From positions 1 through 12,040 of the forward strand of contig CAZRKL010000078.1 in the NCBI GenBank assembly GCA_964600595.1: DNA of 12,040 nt. Reading direction: 5' to 3'. The notes beneath the pieces were generated by a model. It was given only the letters and a program-made list of their open reading frames with translations, was not told where the DNA came from and searched no databases. Below are positions 1 to 5,690 of this stretch, piece by piece. A program made the translations under genes and the position numbers. Each line of letters opens with the position of its first letter. The stretch's first letter is position 1. The stretch is from DAIOEK01 sp964600595. GTDB taxonomy: Bacteria; Chloroflexota; Anaerolineae; Anaerolineales; Anaerolineaceae.

Positions 1-219
1 CCCATCGCGTATCTAATTGCTCCACCTTTGGAAGGTATAATGGGATTGGATGCAGCATTAAAAGAAGCAGATGTCAAAATTGTCTCATACACCCCTCCAC
101 CCTCAGAGACGAACTATATGGGGGTGATTTTGACTGGTGAACAATCTGCGTGTCAGGCAGCGGCGATTGCTTTTCAGGAGATGATCCTGGATGTCGCAGC
201 CAGACCACTGCTCTACTAG
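1..219 (+). CDS. eutL: EutL-like trimeric BMC shell protein, C-terminal part (5' truncated)
   Basis: The gene enters from the left edge in frame 1, so only the last 72 codons are seen. The visible part has the features of the second BMC domain of EutL-type (BMC-T) shell proteins: a helix with GLDAALKEADV, then a strand leading to the motif PPPSETNYMGVILTG, then a helix containing SACQAAAIAF and an end resembling VLEIARNP. EutL trimers form pseudo-hexagonal shell tiles with a gated central pore. The stop overlaps the ribosome binding site of the aldehyde dehydrogenase gene 8 nt downstream, so the two are probably co-transcribed. The start and N-terminal domain lie outside the window. Another BMC-T subclass is possible, but the PPPSETN segment favours EutL. 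Confidence 0.75.
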   Translation, partial: PIAYLIAPPLEGIMGLDAALKEADVKIVSYTPPPSETNYMGVILTGEQSACQAAAIAFQEMILDVAARPLLY

Positions 220-223
220 GAGA
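218..223 (+). promoter_or_regulatory. Ribosome binding site of the aldehyde dehydrogenase gene
   Basis: AGGAGA lies 4 nt before the ATG at 228 and overlaps the stop codon of the upstream shell gene. It selects ATG 228 over the earlier in-frame ATG at 150, which would give a 26-residue extension running through the shell gene and has no comparable site. Confidence 0.7.
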
Positions 224-227
224 GCGT

Positions 228-1691
228 ATGCCGGATTTTGATGATGATCTAATTTCAATTCAAGAAGCCAGAAGCGCTGTAATTCAGGCTCATCAGGCAC
301 AGCTTAATTGGCAACATGCATCTCAGGCAGATGTTGACCGGGTATGTGCGGCAATGGTAGAAGCAGGTGCAAATGCGGCTGAATCACTCGGCAGACTTGC
401 AAATGAAGAAACTGGATATGGAGTCCCATCGCATAAGAAGCTGAAAAACCTTCTCGCAACCAGAGTGCTCTGGGATCACATCAAAGATGTGAAGACAGTT
501 GGTGTAATCAGACAGGACGATGTTCGAAGAGTGTTTGAAATTGCCTGGCCGATGGGTGTGATTGCCGGACTGGTGCCATCCACCAATCCGACTTCCACGG
601 CGATGTTCAAGACCATCATTTCTGTTAAGGCGAGAAATGGAATCGTGATTGCGCCCCATCCAACAGCGGTCAAATGTACTGCGGAAGCTGTTCGTATTCT
701 AGCTGAAGCAGCGGTAAAGGCTGGGGGACCAGCGGGATTGATCCAATGTCTTACCCATGTATCATTGCCCGGAACGTCGGAATTGATGAAACACCATTAC
801 ACTTCCCTCATCCTGGCTACGGGCGGTAGCGCGATGGTGAAGGCAGCTCATTCGGTCGGGAAACCGGCATTCGGTGTGGGTCCTGGCAATGTGCCATGCT
901 ATGTAGACCGATCTGCGGATATCCAGCAAGCAGCCAGGTACATCGTTGCCAGTAAAGCTTTTGATTATTCCGTTATTTGCGCCACAGAGCAGGCAGTGGT
1001 GGCAGATCTGCCGATTGCGGCAGATTTGAAACGTTTGATGGAACAGGAAGGCGCATATTTTACTAATGAACAACAGGCAGAACAACTGCGGAGATTGTTA
1101 TTTGATTCTGCTGGAGGAATGATCCAGAAAACTGTTGGAAAATCTGCAATGGTTTTGGCTGACCTGGCAGGGTTTTCTGTTCCACCCGCAACCCGCGTGC
1201 TGGTGTCGAGGTTGACAAAGGTAGGCAAAGAAGAACCTCTCTCCCGCGAAAAGCTAACCACTGTTCTTGGATGGTACGAGGTGGACGGTTGGGAGAAGGG
1301 TTGTGAACGCTGTATTGAATTGATTAAGTTTGGTGGAGATGGACACTCATTATCCATCCATGCCAGAGACGAGAAAGTGATCCTGGCGTTTGGATTGGAA
1401 AAACCGGTTCACCGGATTGTGGTAAATACCATGAGTTCACTGGGTGGAGTGGGTATGACAACCGGCATTGCTCCCAGCATGACACTGGGACCGGGCGGTG
1501 TTGGAGGCGCCATCACAGGAGACAACATCACAGTAAATCATTTGTTTAGTGTGAAGCGTCTGGCGTATCAGATCCGAACCCCACCCGAAGAAGCCATGCG
1601 CGAGAACGCTGCCAGTAATGGCAGCAGTGTTAATGATGTAGATGTGGATGAAATCGTCCGCAGGGTGTTAAACCAATTAGGACGTTCATAA
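228..1691 (+). CDS. eutE: CoA-acylating aldehyde dehydrogenase of a microcompartment (EutE/PduP family)
   Basis: This 487-residue enzyme should oxidise an aldehyde (acetaldehyde or propionaldehyde in known relatives) to acyl-CoA using NAD+ and CoA inside the BMC lumen. It shows the family hallmarks: PSTNPTSTAMFK (117-128) in the cofactor-binding domain, HPTAVKC (144-150), ATGGSAMV (197-204), GVGPGNVP (216-223), and the likely catalytic Cys251 in SVICATEQ. The context around the Cys resembles acylating dehydrogenases of glycyl-radical and propanediol-type BMCs. After the catalytic body ends near residue 450, a polar linker (450-470, rich in Asn, Ser and Glu) leads to the amphipathic tail VDEIVRRVLNQLGRS, a typical encapsulation peptide. 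Family members are usually 460-530 residues, so the length is normal. Neighbours on both sides encode shell proteins. The aldehyde-generating enzyme lies outside the window, so the substrate is not fixed. Confidence 0.93.
   Translation: MPDFDDDLISIQEARSAVIQAHQAQLNWQHASQADVDRVCAAMVEAGANAAESLGRLANEETGYGVPSHKKLKNLLATRVLWDHIKDVKTVGVIRQDDVRRVFEIAWPMGVIAGLVPSTNPTSTAMFKTIISVKARNGIVIAPHPTAVKCTAEAVRILAEAAVKAGGPAGLIQCLTHVSLPGTSELMKHHYTSLILATGGSAMVKAAHSVGKPAFGVGPGNVPCYVDRSADIQQAARYIVASKAFDYSVICATEQAVVADLPIAADLKRLMEQEGAYFTNEQQAEQLRRLLFDSAGGMIQKTVGKSAMVLADLAGFSVPPATRVLVSRLTKVGKEEPLSREKLTTVLGWYEVDGWEKGCERCIELIKFGGDGHSLSIHARDEKVILAFGLEKPVHRIVVNTMSSLGGVGMTTGIAPSMTLGPGGVGGAITGDNITVNHLFSVKRLAYQIRTPPEEAMRENAASNGSSVNDVDVDEIVRRVLNQLGRS
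1638..1688 (+). other. C-terminal encapsulation peptide of the aldehyde dehydrogenase
   Basis: Residues 471-487 form a predicted amphipathic helix with hydrophobic positions V473, I476, V477, V480, L481 and L484 on one face, attached by a flexible linker. Short amphipathic tails of this kind target BMC cargo to the inner shell face in characterised systems. The same pattern ends the protein at 2824-3573. Confidence 0.75.
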
Positions 1692-1711
1692 ATTGATTCA
1701 AAAACATAAAT

Positions 1712-1716
1712 GGAGG
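1712..1716 (+). promoter_or_regulatory. Ribosome binding site of the BMC-H gene
   Basis: GGAGG sits 5 nt before ATG 1722. An in-frame ATG at 1710 overlaps this site and is therefore unlikely to be the start. The strong site fits the high expression expected of the major hexameric shell protein. Confidence 0.75.
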
Positions 1717-1721
1717 ACACG

Positions 1722-2045
1722 ATGGCAGTTGATGTTTCATTAATCGCATTAGGAATGGTGGAGACCCGGGGATTGATCGGTGCTGTAGAAGCAGCCGATG
1801 CCATGGTCAAAGCAGCAAATGTCAGTTTGATTGGATCAGAATATGTTGGCGGCGGGTATGTAACCGTGATGGTGCGTGGTGACGTTGGCGCTGTTAAAGC
1901 AGCCACAGATGCTGGTGCCGCAGCAGCGAAAAGAGTAGGTGAGCTGGTTTCTGTCCACGTTATTCCAAGACCGCATGTGGATGTGGAAAAAATCTTGCCC
2001 CAGAATACAAAAGGGCAAGTTGGTGGAAGAACTGCAACAAAATAG
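1722..2045 (+). CDS. Hexameric BMC-H shell protein, PduA/EutM-like
   Basis: This 107-residue protein has one BMC domain (about residues 6-95), opening with LGMVETRGLIGAVEAADAMV and ending with VSVHVIPRPHVDVEKILP, both close to PduA/EutM. Such proteins assemble as hexamers that tile the facets of the shell, with a central pore for metabolites. The pore loop reads VGGGY (42-46), where PduA has GSG with Ser40, so the pore-lining side chain is absent. A 14-residue polar tail (about 94-107, ending GGRTATK) follows the domain. The start at 1722 is fixed by the GGAGG site. The gene lies 30 nt after the aldehyde dehydrogenase gene and is followed by a structured 139-nt gap before the next shell gene. 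Confidence 0.93.
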   Translation: MAVDVSLIALGMVETRGLIGAVEAADAMVKAANVSLIGSEYVGGGYVTVMVRGDVGAVKAATDAGAAAAKRVGELVSVHVIPRPHVDVEKILPQNTKGQVGGRTATK

Positions 2046-2059
2046 AATCTGCCTCCGTT

Positions 2060-2118
2060 AAGATATGCAGCCGGTAAAGCCAGATAAATCGGTATCTTCC
2101 CGGCTGCAGAATTATCTT
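2060..2118 (+). repeat. Nested inverted repeats in the gap between two shell genes
   Basis: The 139-nt gap 2046-2184 holds a perfect 9-bp stem, TGCAGCCGG (2066-2074) with CCGGCTGCA (2100-2108). It encloses a smaller hairpin, AGATA (2082-2086) with TATCT (2093-2097). It is flanked by AAGATA (2060-2065) and TATCTT (2113-2118), which can extend the outer stem past a 4-nt bulge. A short T run (2121-2125) follows. The element could be a leaky terminator, a 3' stabiliser of the upstream mRNA or a processing site; the sequence does not decide between these. No small ORF is convincing here. Confidence 0.6.
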
Positions 2119-2184
2119 GGTTTTTACAACAAACATGGCAGGAGATTTTTGCATTTACTTTTGTAATGAATAAGGAAATTAACC

Positions 2185-2814
2185 ATGGGTGATCAGTTTT
2201 CTTTACGTTGTTACACATACCTTGATCGGATGCAGCCCCAATACGCGGCATTTGTCGGCACAATAACTCAGGGAGACCTCCCAACTGAAGGTATGGCTGC
2301 TTTGTACGTTGAAGTATCTCCAGGGAACGAAGTTTTCCGGCTGGTGGATATTGCGGTGAAATCTACTGAAGCAAAACCTGGCGCCCAGATCGTAGAACGG
2401 GAATTCGGGATGTTTGAAGTCCATTCTCCATCACAGGCTGAGGTTCTCGAGGCTGGAAGAATTGTGCTGGATCGGCTGAATCTGAAAATCGAACAGAGAA
2501 TCAAACCGATTATTGCTTCCACGCAGGTGATCACAAATATCGACCCTTATCAATCTCAGCTGATCAATCGCTTCCGACGTGGTTCGCTTTTGGTACCTGG
2601 TGAGACAATGCTGGTGTTGGAATGCGCTCCCGCAGCGTACATTAACTTCGCAGTAAATGAAGCCGAAAAAGGGGCATCGATCAAGGTGATTCATTTCTCA
2701 TCGGTCGGTCGCTTTGGTCGTATGTGGTTATCGGGATCAGAGGCTGAAATTTTACAGGCAAGAAATGCCGCGGTCGCCGCGATCGAATCCATTCAGGGCG
2801 TCCTGGAGAAATAG
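2185..2814 (+). CDS. Tandem-domain (BMC-T) trimeric shell protein, RMM-like
   Basis: This 209-residue protein carries two BMC-like halves, roughly residues 36-98 and 138-205, the layout of trimeric pseudo-hexameric shell proteins. The N-terminal stretch (YLDRMQPQYAAFVG, then ALYVEVSPGNEV) and the middle (INRFRRGSLLVPGETMLVLE, then NEAEKGASIKV) are recognised from memory as most like the BMC-T protein of the Rhodococcus/Mycobacterium microcompartment (MSM0275 type), not PduB, PduT or EutL. That subclass assignment is a recollection, not a search result. The start is set by AAGGA (2172-2176), 8 nt upstream of the ATG. The downstream unknown gene starts 9 nt after the stop. With the EutL-like protein at the left edge, this is the second trimeric shell type in the locus. 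Confidence 0.85.
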   Translation: MGDQFSLRCYTYLDRMQPQYAAFVGTITQGDLPTEGMAALYVEVSPGNEVFRLVDIAVKSTEAKPGAQIVEREFGMFEVHSPSQAEVLEAGRIVLDRLNLKIEQRIKPIIASTQVITNIDPYQSQLINRFRRGSLLVPGETMLVLECAPAAYINFAVNEAEKGASIKVIHFSSVGRFGRMWLSGSEAEILQARNAAVAAIESIQGVLEK

Positions 2815-2823
2815 TTCGATCTC

Positions 2824-3573
2824 ATGGTTTGGATTGTATCCGAGGCAGAATTGCGCGAGTTCTGGCAGAACGGAAAATCAGTTCTGCCTGTGTTCCCATT
2901 AGGGACCCGCTTCACACCCGCTGCCACAGATTTTTTCGGAGATCATCATCTTACCCCATTGTTTTCTGAAGACGCAAAAGCATTTATTCTTACTCCATCT
3001 CAGGAAAAACAGCTTCATTATTCTCATGAGATTTCTGAGCGGCAAATAACGCCAACGATTTACACCGAAGCAGATATTTTGGATTTAGCCAGCCAGGGGA
3101 TAACGGAAATCGTTTTAAGGGAAGGGATCATCCTGACAGACCTGGCAAGGGAAAAAGCCTTCAAAGTTGGTATACAAATCGTTCAAGATAAGCACAATCA
3201 ACCTACCGTATCACTTATGGCATCTCACAACACATATAGATATTTAGACTTGACCAGGATGAGTGTTAGAAAGGAAACAGCTTTGGGGAAAACGATCTAT
3301 ACCGATGAAGATATTGAAAAAATGCATCATGATGGTCAGAATATTATTCTGATAAATGACCAGACGATTTTGACAGATCTGGCAAAAGAAAAGGCAGCTT
3401 TATTTGGAATGCAGATATCTACTGGAGAAACTTATTCCCCGCGTATGACCGACGATAATGCATCAAAGCTGTTTGCAATCATCAAACAAAAAGTAATGGC
3501 CAGGATCGACAGCAGTATCGATGAGAATACAGTGGACGCGGTCATTCATAAAGTAATTACTAACCTGAGTTAA
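2824..3573 (+). CDS. Unrecognised BMC-associated protein with three repeated EutT/EutQ-like motifs and a putative encapsulation peptide
   Basis: No whole-length family is recognised for this 249-residue protein. It contains three copies of a roughly 43-residue unit at about 5-47, 79-121 and 158-200. Each has an acidic helix start (SEAEL, TEADI, TDEDI), a short strand, and a Thr-centred helix (FTPAATDFF, LTDLAREKA, LTDLAKEKA) followed by a strand (LTPLF, VGIQIV, FGMQIS). Copies two and three are clearly related. Copy one matches the N-terminal pattern seen in EutT-type proteins (LPADxRLTPSARELL). No cobalamin adenosyltransferase, cupin or other enzymatic domain follows. The last 40 residues are helical and end in VDAVIHKVITNLS, which aligns with the tail of the aldehyde dehydrogenase. 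It follows the BMC-T gene by 9 nt with only a distant GGAG, suggesting translational coupling. A lumenal scaffold or adaptor is possible, but the function is unknown. Confidence 0.85.
   Translation: MVWIVSEAELREFWQNGKSVLPVFPLGTRFTPAATDFFGDHHLTPLFSEDAKAFILTPSQEKQLHYSHEISERQITPTIYTEADILDLASQGITEIVLREGIILTDLAREKAFKVGIQIVQDKHNQPTVSLMASHNTYRYLDLTRMSVRKETALGKTIYTDEDIEKMHHDGQNIILINDQTILTDLAKEKAALFGMQISTGETYSPRMTDDNASKLFAIIKQKVMARIDSSIDENTVDAVIHKVITNLS
2836..2964 (+). repeat. Motif copy 1 of the triple-motif protein
   Basis: Residues 5-47 hold the most divergent copy: VSEAELREF, then LPVFPLGTRFTPAATDFF, then HLTPLF. It is the copy most like the N-terminus of EutT. Confidence 0.55.
3058..3186 (+). 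repeat. Motif copy 2 of the triple-motif protein
   Basis: Residues 79-121 begin with IYTEADILDL and continue with GIILTDLAREKAFKVGI. The copy aligns without gaps to copy 3, which lies 79 residues further on. Confidence 0.75.
3295..3423 (+). repeat. Motif copy 3 of the triple-motif protein
   Basis: Residues 158-200 begin with IYTDEDIEKM and continue with QTILTDLAKEKAALFGM. Codon-level similarity to copy 2 remains around the TDLA(R/K)EKA segment, pointing to an internal duplication. Confidence 0.75.
3532..3570 (+). other. Putative encapsulation peptide at the C-terminus of the triple-motif protein
   Basis: Residues 237-249, VDAVIHKVITNLS, form a predicted amphipathic helix. It aligns without gaps to the aldehyde dehydrogenase tail VDEIVRRVLNQL: the Val-Asp start, V244 and L248 are shared, and the other hydrophobic positions are conservative. 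Confidence 0.55.
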
Positions 3574-3585
3574 TCAGTCTCTGAT

Positions 3586-3614
3586 TTGACAAATAAAACC
3601 AGAAAGAATAAAAT
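3586..3614 (+). promoter_or_regulatory. Sigma70-type promoter of ffh
   Basis: TTGACA (3586-3591) and TAAAAT (3609-3614) are separated by exactly 17 nt, an almost consensus promoter. It lies in the 62-nt gap between the BMC locus and ffh. Initiation near 3621 would give a very short leader with the ribosome binding site GAGGG (3625-3629) placed 6 nt before the ATG at 3636. Confidence 0.75.
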
Positions 3615-3635
3615 CCCTTCGCTTGAGGGTAATTA

Positions 3636-4958
3636 ATGTTTGAAAATCTTACTTCCAGATTAAATACGGTTTTTGCTCAACTTCGGAAACGAGGAAAGCT
3701 GTCTGAGGCAGATGTCGATGCAGCCCTTCGAGAAGTTCGCCTTGCCTTACTTGAAGCCGATGTACATTATTCCGTTGTTAAGGATTTTATCAACCGGGTA
3801 AGGATAAGAGCAGTTGGTTCTGAAGTATCACAGGCATTGAATCCCGCACAGCAAGTGATCAAAATTGTTCATGAAGAATTGGTGGGTACCTTGGGCGAGC
3901 CTGGCAGGTTGAATCTGACTGGTGAAAAGCCCAGGGTGATCATGTTGTGTGGTCTGCAGGGCTCTGGAAAAACAACCATGGCGGGAAAACTTGCCAGATT
4001 CCTGCGCAGTCAAGGCGAGCGGGTTGAATTAGTTGCCGCCGATCCATATCGACCAGCAGCGATTACGCAGCTGCAAGTATTAGGAGAAAAAGTAGGAGTT
4101 CCTGTTCACACCCAGGCGGGTATCAAACCTCCCCAATTGGTCGAACAGGCTTTCAAGACAGCCCAGAAATCTGGCGCGACAGTATTGGTAATTGATACAG
4201 CAGGGCGATCGCAATTAGACAATGAATTGATGGATGAATTAACCTCCATAAGGAAGAAAGTTGAACCTGTTGAAACGCTCCTGGTTGTTGATTCAATGAT
4301 TGGTCAGGAAGCTCTGCATGTCGCGGAAGGATTCCGCGACTCAGTATCCCTGACCGGGTTGATCATGACCAAAATGGATGGAGATGCGAGAGGTGGCGCC
4401 GCCATATCAATCCGCTCAGTTACCGGTGTGCCCATTAAATTCCTCAGTACCGGTGAAAATCTCGAAGCGATGGAAGCATACATCCCGCAGCGTTTGGCAT
4501 CACGTATTCTGGGCATGGGGGATGTAATTGGGTTAATTGAGAAAGCGGAAGCTGCATTTGATCAAAATGCAGCAAAAAAACAAGCTGAAAAACTGGCTTC
4601 TGGTGGACTTACCCTTGAAGATTTTGCCGAACAATTAAAGCAAATGCGGAAAATGGGACCATTCTCACAATTATTAGAGATGCTCCCGGGGAATTTAGGT
4701 TCTGCAGCGCGTTCTGTATCTCCCCAAGATGCTGAAAACCAGTTAAAATTGACAGAAGCAGTAATCAGTTCAATGACCCTTGCAGAAAAGCGTCATCCTG
4801 ATATACTAAATGCTTCCAGACGACGTAGAATTGCGGCTGGGTCAGGTACGACTGTAGAACAGGTGAACCGTATCCTCAAGCAATTCCGCGAAGCGCAGAA
4901 GCTCATAAAGACAATGCAAAAATCTGGCGGCAGAGGTATGCCCCGATTATTTGGCTAA
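3636..4958 (+). CDS. ffh: Signal recognition particle protein Ffh (SRP54)
   Basis: Ffh binds SRP RNA and signal sequences of nascent membrane and secreted proteins and, with FtsY, delivers ribosomes to the Sec translocon in a GTP-dependent cycle. The 440-residue length is normal. Domains in order are the helical N domain (1-90), the G domain with P-loop GLQGSGKTT (106-114), DPYRPAA (136-142), DTAGR (187-191) and TKMDGD (245-250), and the Met-rich M domain from about 300. The M domain includes the conserved GPFSQLLEMLPG segment (341-352), the RNA-binding helix-turn-helix around SRRRRIAAGSGT (394-405), and the usual ending GMPRLFG. A strong promoter and GAGGG ribosome binding site precede it. 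The rpsP-khpA-rimM cluster follows after 106 nt, a common arrangement. Confidence 0.98.
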   Translation: MFENLTSRLNTVFAQLRKRGKLSEADVDAALREVRLALLEADVHYSVVKDFINRVRIRAVGSEVSQALNPAQQVIKIVHEELVGTLGEPGRLNLTGEKPRVIMLCGLQGSGKTTMAGKLARFLRSQGERVELVAADPYRPAAITQLQVLGEKVGVPVHTQAGIKPPQLVEQAFKTAQKSGATVLVIDTAGRSQLDNELMDELTSIRKKVEPVETLLVVDSMIGQEALHVAEGFRDSVSLTGLIMTKMDGDARGGAAISIRSVTGVPIKFLSTGENLEAMEAYIPQRLASRILGMGDVIGLIEKAEAAFDQNAAKKQAEKLASGGLTLEDFAEQLKQMRKMGPFSQLLEMLPGNLGSAARSVSPQDAENQLKLTEAVISSMTLAEKRHPDILNASRRRRIAAGSGTTVEQVNRILKQFREAQKLIKTMQKSGGRGMPRLFG

Positions 4959-5011
4959 AACCTGTCTCGTTGGTTTTTCGGAAGCGTCCCTTCAACGCCC
5001 TCACTGAAACA

Positions 5012-5040
5012 TTGACAAGACAGATAAAATGATTATTAGA
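5012..5040 (+). promoter_or_regulatory. Possible promoter of the rpsP cluster
   Basis: TTGACA (5012-5017) is a perfect -35 element in the ffh-rpsP gap, but its partner is weak: ATTAGA at 5035-5040 with 17-nt spacing is the nearest fit. A TAAAAT at 5025-5030 is too close to pair with it. No convincing terminator was seen after ffh, so read-through is also likely. Confidence 0.35.
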
Positions 5041-5064
5041 TAATAAATTAGGAGAAATTAATCA

Positions 5065-5415
5065 ATGGTTCGTATTCGTTTACGCCGTGTCGGTTTACGT
5101 GGACAGCCCAGCTATCGCATTATCGCAGCAGATAAGGAATCTCCCCGGGATGGTCGTTTCCTTGAAATCTTGGGCTTTTACAATCCTCGCACCAATCCTT
5201 CAACCATCCAGGTAAAAGAAGATCGAGTTTATGACTGGATGTCCAAGGGAGCTCAGCCGAGTGATTCTGTCGTTCAGATTTTTACAACGATTGGTTTGAT
5301 GGACCGTTTCGCCCGTTTAAAGAAGGGTGAGGATATGAGTGCGTTACTTGCTGAAGGTGAAGCAGCTAATGCAAAACGGGTCGTCAGCCCCAAAACTCGT
5401 ATTGACCGCCAATAA
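5065..5415 (+). CDS. rpsP: 30S ribosomal protein bS16
   Basis: This structural protein of the small ribosomal subunit binds 16S rRNA early in assembly. The N-terminus MVRIRLRRVGLRGQPSYRI and the following segments (ADKESPRDGRFLEILGFYNP, then DWMSKGAQPSDSV) are diagnostic. At 116 residues it is longer than the roughly 80-residue E. coli protein, because of a C-terminal tail (about 86-116) that is polar and variable; longer bS16 forms occur in many phyla. AGGAGA (5050-5055) lies 9 nt before the ATG. The khpA start follows the stop by 5 nt. Confidence 0.98.
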   Translation: MVRIRLRRVGLRGQPSYRIIAADKESPRDGRFLEILGFYNPRTNPSTIQVKEDRVYDWMSKGAQPSDSVVQIFTTIGLMDRFARLKKGEDMSALLAEGEAANAKRVVSPKTRIDRQ

Positions 5416-5420
5416 TTAAG

Positions 5421-5690
5421 ATGGCAAATCAAAGCGCAGGCAAAGGCAATTCCCTGAAAGGGTTGGTTGAGTATATCGCCAGGTCCCTTGTCGATCAACC
5501 GGATCAGGTAGAAGTCGTTTCACGAAACGCCGGTTCCAAACTCCAACTGGAATTAAAAGTAGCCAGAGAAGATATGGGGCGAGTGATCGGTAAAGGTGGA
5601 AAAGTAGCCAATGCGATGCGGGTATTACTCCGTGTTGCAGCTGCATCCGAAGGGTTGCAGGCAAACCTGGATGTAATGGAACCCCAATGA
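5421..5690 (+). CDS. khpA: KH-domain RNA-binding protein KhpA (YlqC family)
   Basis: This 89-residue, single KH-domain protein has the GxxG RNA-binding loop as GKGG (57-60) within MGRVIGKGGKVANAMRVLL. The N-terminal helix LKGLVEYIARSLVDQPDQV is typical of KhpA, which binds RNA broadly and pairs with KhpB/Jag in other bacteria, affecting cell division and translation. Its place between rpsP and rimM is the usual one. Its last codons overlap the start of rimM (ATGA), so the two are translationally coupled. No good ribosome binding site is visible, and the 5-nt spacing from rpsP suggests coupling there too. Confidence 0.95.
   Translation: MANQSAGKGNSLKGLVEYIARSLVDQPDQVEVVSRNAGSKLQLELKVAREDMGRVIGKGGKVANAMRVLLRVAAASEGLQANLDVMEPQ

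Noticed and set aside
965..1357. Minus-strand open frame inside the aldehyde dehydrogenase gene
   Set aside because: The + strand frame encodes a complete, conserved enzyme; the antisense frame has no motif or ribosome binding site.
1568..2284. A 238-residue open frame on the minus strand across the BMC-H gene
   Set aside because: It is antisense to two well-supported genes and the structured gap, has low-complexity Ser/Thr-rich sequence and shows no family features.
2824..3573. Assignment as a cobalamin adenosyltransferase (EutT) or EutQ
   Set aside because: Only the short N-terminal motif resembles EutT. The adenosyltransferase body and the EutQ cupin are absent.
3615..3629. Hairpin CCCT/AGGG hiding the ffh ribosome binding site
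   Set aside because: Only four Watson-Crick pairs plus one wobble; too weak to claim regulation.
4959..5064. SRP RNA gene or intrinsic terminator downstream of ffh
   Set aside because: No conserved SRP RNA domain IV core or GC-rich stem with a T run was found; CTGTCT and AGACAG are 6-nt arms too far apart to be persuasive.
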